Of a DNA stretch of 64,000 bases, positions 61,067 to 64,000 are shown piece after piece. Numbering within the stretch: position 1 is the stretch's first letter; each line of letters starts with the position of its first letter. Location: assembly GCF_000620505.1 (NCBI RefSeq), contig NZ_JIBC01000004.1, positions 620,001-684,000 of the forward strand, written 5' to 3'. Under the pieces are notes generated by a model that did not search any database, had not been told where the DNA came from, and worked only from the letters and a program-made list of their open reading frames with translations. Made by a program: the position numbers and the translations under genes. The DNA comes from Sulfitobacter sp. 20_GPM-1509m (GTDB taxonomy: Bacteria; Pseudomonadota; Alphaproteobacteria; Rhodobacterales; Rhodobacteraceae).

Positions 61067-61105
61067 TTGCAAAATACAATTATTTTGATTGCAATTTACA
61101 ATTAT
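61067..61105 (-). promoter_or_regulatory. Probable MarR operator and promoter
   Basis: Two 17-bp direct repeats, TTGCAAAATACAATTAT (61067-61083) and TTGCAATTTACAATTAT (61089-61105), differ at two positions and start 22 bp apart (two helical turns). On the minus strand a promoter with -35 TTGTAA (61101-61096), 17-bp spacer and -10 TGTATT (61078-61073) overlaps them, giving a leader of about 65 nt before the MarR start. Each repeat contains an imperfect TTGyAAnTTrCAA-like palindrome. This is a good candidate binding site for the MarR protein. Confidence 0.6.
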
Positions 61106-61164
61106 CAGCGCGTTTTTGAGCAGTCCGAACGTAAACTTCAGGCGATTTCATCCCACCAAACAGC

Positions 61165-61194
61165 AAGAAGGGGCGGATCGAATCGCCCCTTCTT
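61165..61194 (-). terminator. Terminator after the ABC ATPase gene
   Basis: A perfect 11-bp inverted repeat AAGAAGGGGCG/CGCCCCTTCTT (61165-61175 and 61184-61194) with an 8-base loop lies 28 bp past the ATPase stop on the minus strand. The CTTCTT arm gives a pyrimidine-rich tail. It separates the ATPase unit from the MarR-led operon. Confidence 0.75.
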
Positions 61195-61222
61195 ACCTGC
61201 TCTCCCGATTTTTCAGACGTGA

Positions 61223-62848
61223 TCAGGCCGCCTTGCCACCCGGGATCGCATCGACCAACGACCGGGTGTAGTCGTGCTGCGGGTTGTGGAAAATTTGCGA
61301 GGGCGGGCCGTACTCCACCATCTTGCCGCGGTGCATCACCAGGATTTCATCACTGATCTGGCTGGCGACGCGCAGATCGTGGGTGATAAAGACCATCGCC
61401 AGCTTGCGCTCGTGGCGGATCTTGTCCAGCAATGAGAGCACCTGCGCCTGAATGGACACGTCCAGCGCCGACACGGCTTCGTCTGCGACGATCACTTCGG
61501 GATCGAACATCAGCGCCCGTGCGATCCCCACCCGCTGCCGCTGTCCGCCCGAGAATTCATGCGGGTAGCGGTCAAAGGCCGACGGGTCCAGCCCGACCAG
61601 CTCCAACGTGTCCTGCGCCAGTTTGCGCGCCTCGGATTGCGTGACCAGATCGTGCGCCACCGGCCCCACGGTCAGCGCCTGGCCGATGGTAAAGCGCGGG
61701 TTCAATGACGCATAGGGATCCTGAAAGATCATCTGGATACGTGCCCGCAGCGGGCGAAAACTCTCTTTGTCCAGCGGCAGGGTATCCTTGCCCTGAAAGA
61801 TGATCTGGCCGCTGTCGGCGTCGATCAGCTTCATCAGCACCTTGCCCATCGAGGACTTACCCGACCCGGATTCGCCAACGATGCCCAGCGTTTCCCCCCT
61901 GTGCAGGGTGAACGAGATGTCGTTGACCGCATGGACTTCGCGCATCCGGCCCAGAAACCCGCTGCGGGTGCGGTAGGTTTTGTTCAGGTTGCGCACCTCG
62001 AGGACGGCGGTCTTGTCCTGTTCGCGGCTGCGGTCCTCTTCCCGCATCTTGGGAACGGCGGCGATCAGCTTCTTTGTATAGGGGTGTTCCGGCGCATCCA
62101 GCACCTGACGGGCCGTGCCCTGTTCAACAACCAGCCCCTGCTCCATCACCACAACACGGTCTGCAATCTCGGCCACAACGCCAAAGTCATGGGTGATGAA
62201 CATCACGCTCATGCCCTTGCTTTTCTGGATCTCGCTGATCAACGACAGGATCTGTGCCTGCGTGGTCACATCCAGCGCGGTTGTCGGCTCATCCGCGATC
62301 AGGATGTCGGGGGCCAGTGCAAGGGCCATCGCGATCATCACCCGCTGGCGTTGTCCACCGGACAGCCGGAACGGGTATTGGTGCTGGATCAGCATCGGAT
62401 CGGGCAAGCCCACTTCGGACAGCATCTCGACCACGCGGTCAGCGCGGCTCGCCTTGGTCCCGACGTTGTGGGCGTTCAGAACCTCGCGGATCTGGTCGCC
62501 GATGGTCATCAGCGGGTTCAGCGCCGACAGCGGGTCCTGAAAGATGATGGACACCGCACGTCCGCGCAGCTTTCGCAATTCACCGTCGGACAGTTTGGTC
62601 AGGTCGTCACCCTTGAACATGATGCTGCCGGCTTCCACCGACATCACTTCGGGCAGCAATCCCATGATGGTGCTGGCAGTGACGGATTTGCCAGAGCCGC
62701 TTTCACCGATGATGCACAGGATTTCACCCGGCATCAGGTCAAAGCTGACATCCTTTACCGCATAGGGTCGGTCGTGTTTTCCGGGAAGAGCGACCGAAAG
62801 GTCGCGCACGGCCAGAACGGGCGCGAGGCCCGTGGAGGAATTGGTCAT
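61223..62848 (-). CDS. Fused double ABC ATPase of a peptide-type transporter
   Basis: A 541-residue protein with two ABC domains, as in GsiA/DppDF fusions. Domain 1 has Walker A GESGSGKS (48-55), signature LSGGQRQRVMIAMA and IADEPTTALDVTTQAQIL. Domain 2 has Walker A GESGSGKSSMGKV (K331), signature FSGGQRQRVGIARA and VADEAVSALDVSIQAQVL; note the Ala instead of Pro/Thr in the second Walker B. Each domain ends in an oligopeptide-type C-terminal tail (EHPYTKKLIAAVP, HDYTRSLVDAIPG). It should energise the SBP/permease system encoded downstream, though a terminator separates them. It follows cysG by 255 bp on the same strand. Confidence 0.95.
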   Translation of the reverse strand: MTNSSTGLAPVLAVRDLSVALPGKHDRPYAVKDVSFDLMPGEILCIIGESGSGKSVTASTIMGLLPEVMSVEAGSIMFKGDDLTKLSDGELRKLRGRAVSIIFQDPLSALNPLMTIGDQIREVLNAHNVGTKASRADRVVEMLSEVGLPDPMLIQHQYPFRLSGGQRQRVMIAMALALAPDILIADEPTTALDVTTQAQILSLISEIQKSKGMSVMFITHDFGVVAEIADRVVVMEQGLVVEQGTARQVLDAPEHPYTKKLIAAVPKMREEDRSREQDKTAVLEVRNLNKTYRTRSGFLGRMREVHAVNDISFTLHRGETLGIVGESGSGKSSMGKVLMKLIDADSGQIIFQGKDTLPLDKESFRPLRARIQMIFQDPYASLNPRFTIGQALTVGPVAHDLVTQSEARKLAQDTLELVGLDPSAFDRYPHEFSGGQRQRVGIARALMFDPEVIVADEAVSALDVSIQAQVLSLLDKIRHERKLAMVFITHDLRVASQISDEILVMHRGKMVEYGPPSQIFHNPQHDYTRSLVDAIPGGKAA

Positions 62849-63103
62849 CAGTTTATCTCATCGTTTATAATTATTATGCCCCTTCAGCCTTTTCCAAAAA
62901 TCGCCGCACGGCAAGGGATTTGACCAAATATCGTGCCTCCCTCCCCGACAAACGCCGCATGAACATGCATCCCCCGCGCGCCGCCGCAGCCTCCGGGTGT
63001 GGGGGCACTCTTAGATCTGGAATGGTCTTTGACGCGCAAATCCCCCGGTGGAACATATGAGCCGGATTGTTTCATCTGAAACGCCGAACAGGGAGCGGGG
63101 ACG
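62849..63103. other. Intergenic region between cysG and the ABC ATPase gene
   Basis: A 255-bp gap holding no gene. Near the ATPase start, the minus strand has an AT-rich stretch (62862-62880, ATAATAATTATAAACG) that could be a -10 region, with a weak TTGGAA upstream. A short palindrome ATTTGACCAAAT lies at 62918-62929. This is the likely promoter zone for the ATPase gene; evidence is weak. Confidence 0.35.
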
Positions 63104-64000
63104 CTATGCCAATCGGACAAGCGCTTTTGGCTGCACCCGCTGAACCGACGCCTCGCAAAGCGGGATGCGAATGATGAACAGCGCATTTCCCGTGATCCCG
63201 CCACGCGCGACGTCTTTTGGCAGGTCCTTTAGCGTCGTCGTCAGAGTACGCTGCCCTTGCTTGCTGACATCCGCGGCGATTGTCACGCAGGTGTCGGAGC
63301 GCAGCCCTTTGCACAACAGAGACTTAGCGATCCTGGGCGCAGTTCCGACGCCCATGTAAAAGACCAGTGTTGTCCCCGGCACAGCATGGTCCGCCCAGCT
63401 TTCGAGCGCATCGCTGTCGCAGTGCCGTCCCGTCGTCAGAACCAGCGTATCCGTCTGGCCGCGCACCGTCAGAGATTGCCCCAGTGCAGCCGAAGCCGCA
63501 CTGGCGGCTGTCACGCCCGGCACGATTTCAACGGCGATACCTGCGGCACGAGCTGCGTCAAGCTCTTCTGTCGCACGCCCGAAAATACCGGGATCGCCCG
63601 ACTTCAGCCGCACAACGCGCCGCCCCCGCGCGGCTTCGGCCACGATCAATGCGCAAATCCGCTCCTGTGGCCAGGCGTGCGCCCCAACAACCTTTCCGAC
63701 ATATACACGCTCGGCGTCGCGGCGGGCCAGTTCCAGCACCTCGGGATCGACGAGGCGATCATAGAAGATCACATCGGCCTCTTGCAGGCGCTGCACGGCC
63801 CGCAGGGTCAACAGATCACGGGCACCGGGACCTGCGCCGACCAGGGCGATATGGCCTTGCGGTTGGGGCGTGTCGCGGGTGGTTATGGCCTGTTTCAGCA
63901 AATCGGCGGCCGCGCGTTGCTGACCGCTTCGATGCATCTGCCAGGGTTTTTCCGCAAAGGCCCAGCGCCAGAAGGCACGGCGCTCGGCCTTGGGCACATT
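63104..64000 (-). CDS. cysG: Siroheme synthase CysG, C-terminal part (partial at window edge)
   Basis: About 298 codons are visible up to the window edge. The first residues (VPKAERRAFWRW) are the end of the N-terminal precorrin-2 dehydrogenase/ferrochelatase domain. The rest is the uroporphyrinogen-III C-methyltransferase domain: HIALVGAGPGARDLLTLRAV, DVIFYDRLVDPEVL, VRLKSGDPGIFGRATEELDA, EIVPGVTAASAASAALG and TLVFYMGVGTA. It makes precorrin-2 and siroheme for sulphite and nitrite reductases. The start lies beyond base 64000, so the gene is truncated only by the window. A stand-alone CobA is excluded because of the N-terminal remnant. Confidence 0.92.
   Translation of the reverse strand, partial: NVPKAERRAFWRWAFAEKPWQMHRSGQQRAAADLLKQAITTRDTPQPQGHIALVGAGPGARDLLTLRAVQRLQEADVIFYDRLVDPEVLELARRDAERVYVGKVVGAHAWPQERICALIVAEAARGRRVVRLKSGDPGIFGRATEELDAARAAGIAVEIVPGVTAASAASAALGQSLTVRGQTDTLVLTTGRHCDSDALESWADHAVPGTTLVFYMGVGTAPRIAKSLLCKGLRSDTCVTIAADVSKQGQRTLTTTLKDLPKDVARGGITGNALFIIRIPLCEASVQRVQPKALVRLA

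Noticed and set aside
1-64000. tRNA, rRNA, CRISPR, insertion sequence, prophage or attachment site
   Set aside because: Intergenic gaps were inspected; none is long enough and structured enough for these, no transposase or integrase is encoded, and no spaced repeat array is present.

Overview
The window is a chromosomal segment, about 63% GC, from an alphaproteobacterium of the Rhodobacterales (Roseobacter/Rhodobacter group). The evidence is the character of the proteins (RpoH of the second type, a LpoA-like lipoprotein, MoeB with an N-terminal membrane anchor), ATGA-coupled operons, a cobU/phosphatase pair, many TRAP and peptide ABC transport genes, and CtrA-type TTAACCAT motifs before comM. 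I see no rRNA, tRNA, CRISPR array, insertion sequence or prophage. Coding density is very high; no gene-free stretch exceeds about 270 bp.

Region by region: 1-5.5 kb is the cell-wall elongation operon (mreC end, mreD, mrdA/PBP2, rodA), followed by a hydroxyacid reductase and a shikimate-dehydrogenase-like gene broken by a one-base deletion. 5.5-13.4 kb, minus strand, holds the chaperone pair cbpA/cbpM, an M3 peptidase, moeB, dut, coaBC, a ChaN-like protein and an RpoH-type sigma factor. 13.5-21.5 kb holds cobU and a phosphatase, a GST, comM with CtrA-like sites, an alpha/beta hydrolase, gshB, yraN, rsmI and a LpoA-like lipoprotein (the rsmI/lpoA/yraN neighbourhood known from E. coli). 21.5-29.1 kb holds glnD, an M20 amidohydrolase, murJ, a rhomboid-fold protein without catalytic residues, and trpS. 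29-40.5 kb is a mixed housekeeping and accessory stretch: VOC protein, class II histone-deacetylase-like enzyme, nitroreductase, EI24/CysZ-like protein, methylmalonyl-CoA epimerase, orphan response regulator, GNAT, the DUF1501/DUF1800 pair, aspS and a lytic transglycosylase.

40.6-49.3 kb is a catabolic cluster. A RpiR regulator is divergent from an operon of N-formylglutamate-amidohydrolase-family hydrolase, TRAP transporter QMP, glutamine-synthetase-like ligase, aldehyde dehydrogenase and iron alcohol dehydrogenase. The enzyme set reads as a gamma-glutamylation route: ligate glutamate to an amine, oxidise an alcohol to aldehyde and then acid, and hydrolyse the amide. It resembles the Puu putrescine pathway but has an alcohol dehydrogenase in place of the amine oxidase. 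The substrate is unknown.

49.3-51.4 kb is a two-gene compatible-solute operon (glycosyl-3-phosphoglycerate synthase and phosphatase). 51.4-62.8 kb is a second catabolic cluster: a peptide/opine-type ABC transporter (SBP, two permeases, fused double ATPase), three FAD-dependent amine/amino-acid oxidoreductases (two are paralogues), an SDR and a MarR regulator preceded by a 17-bp direct repeat over its likely promoter. The window ends inside cysG. The regulatory and pathway assignments are inferences from sequence and context; no searches were run.
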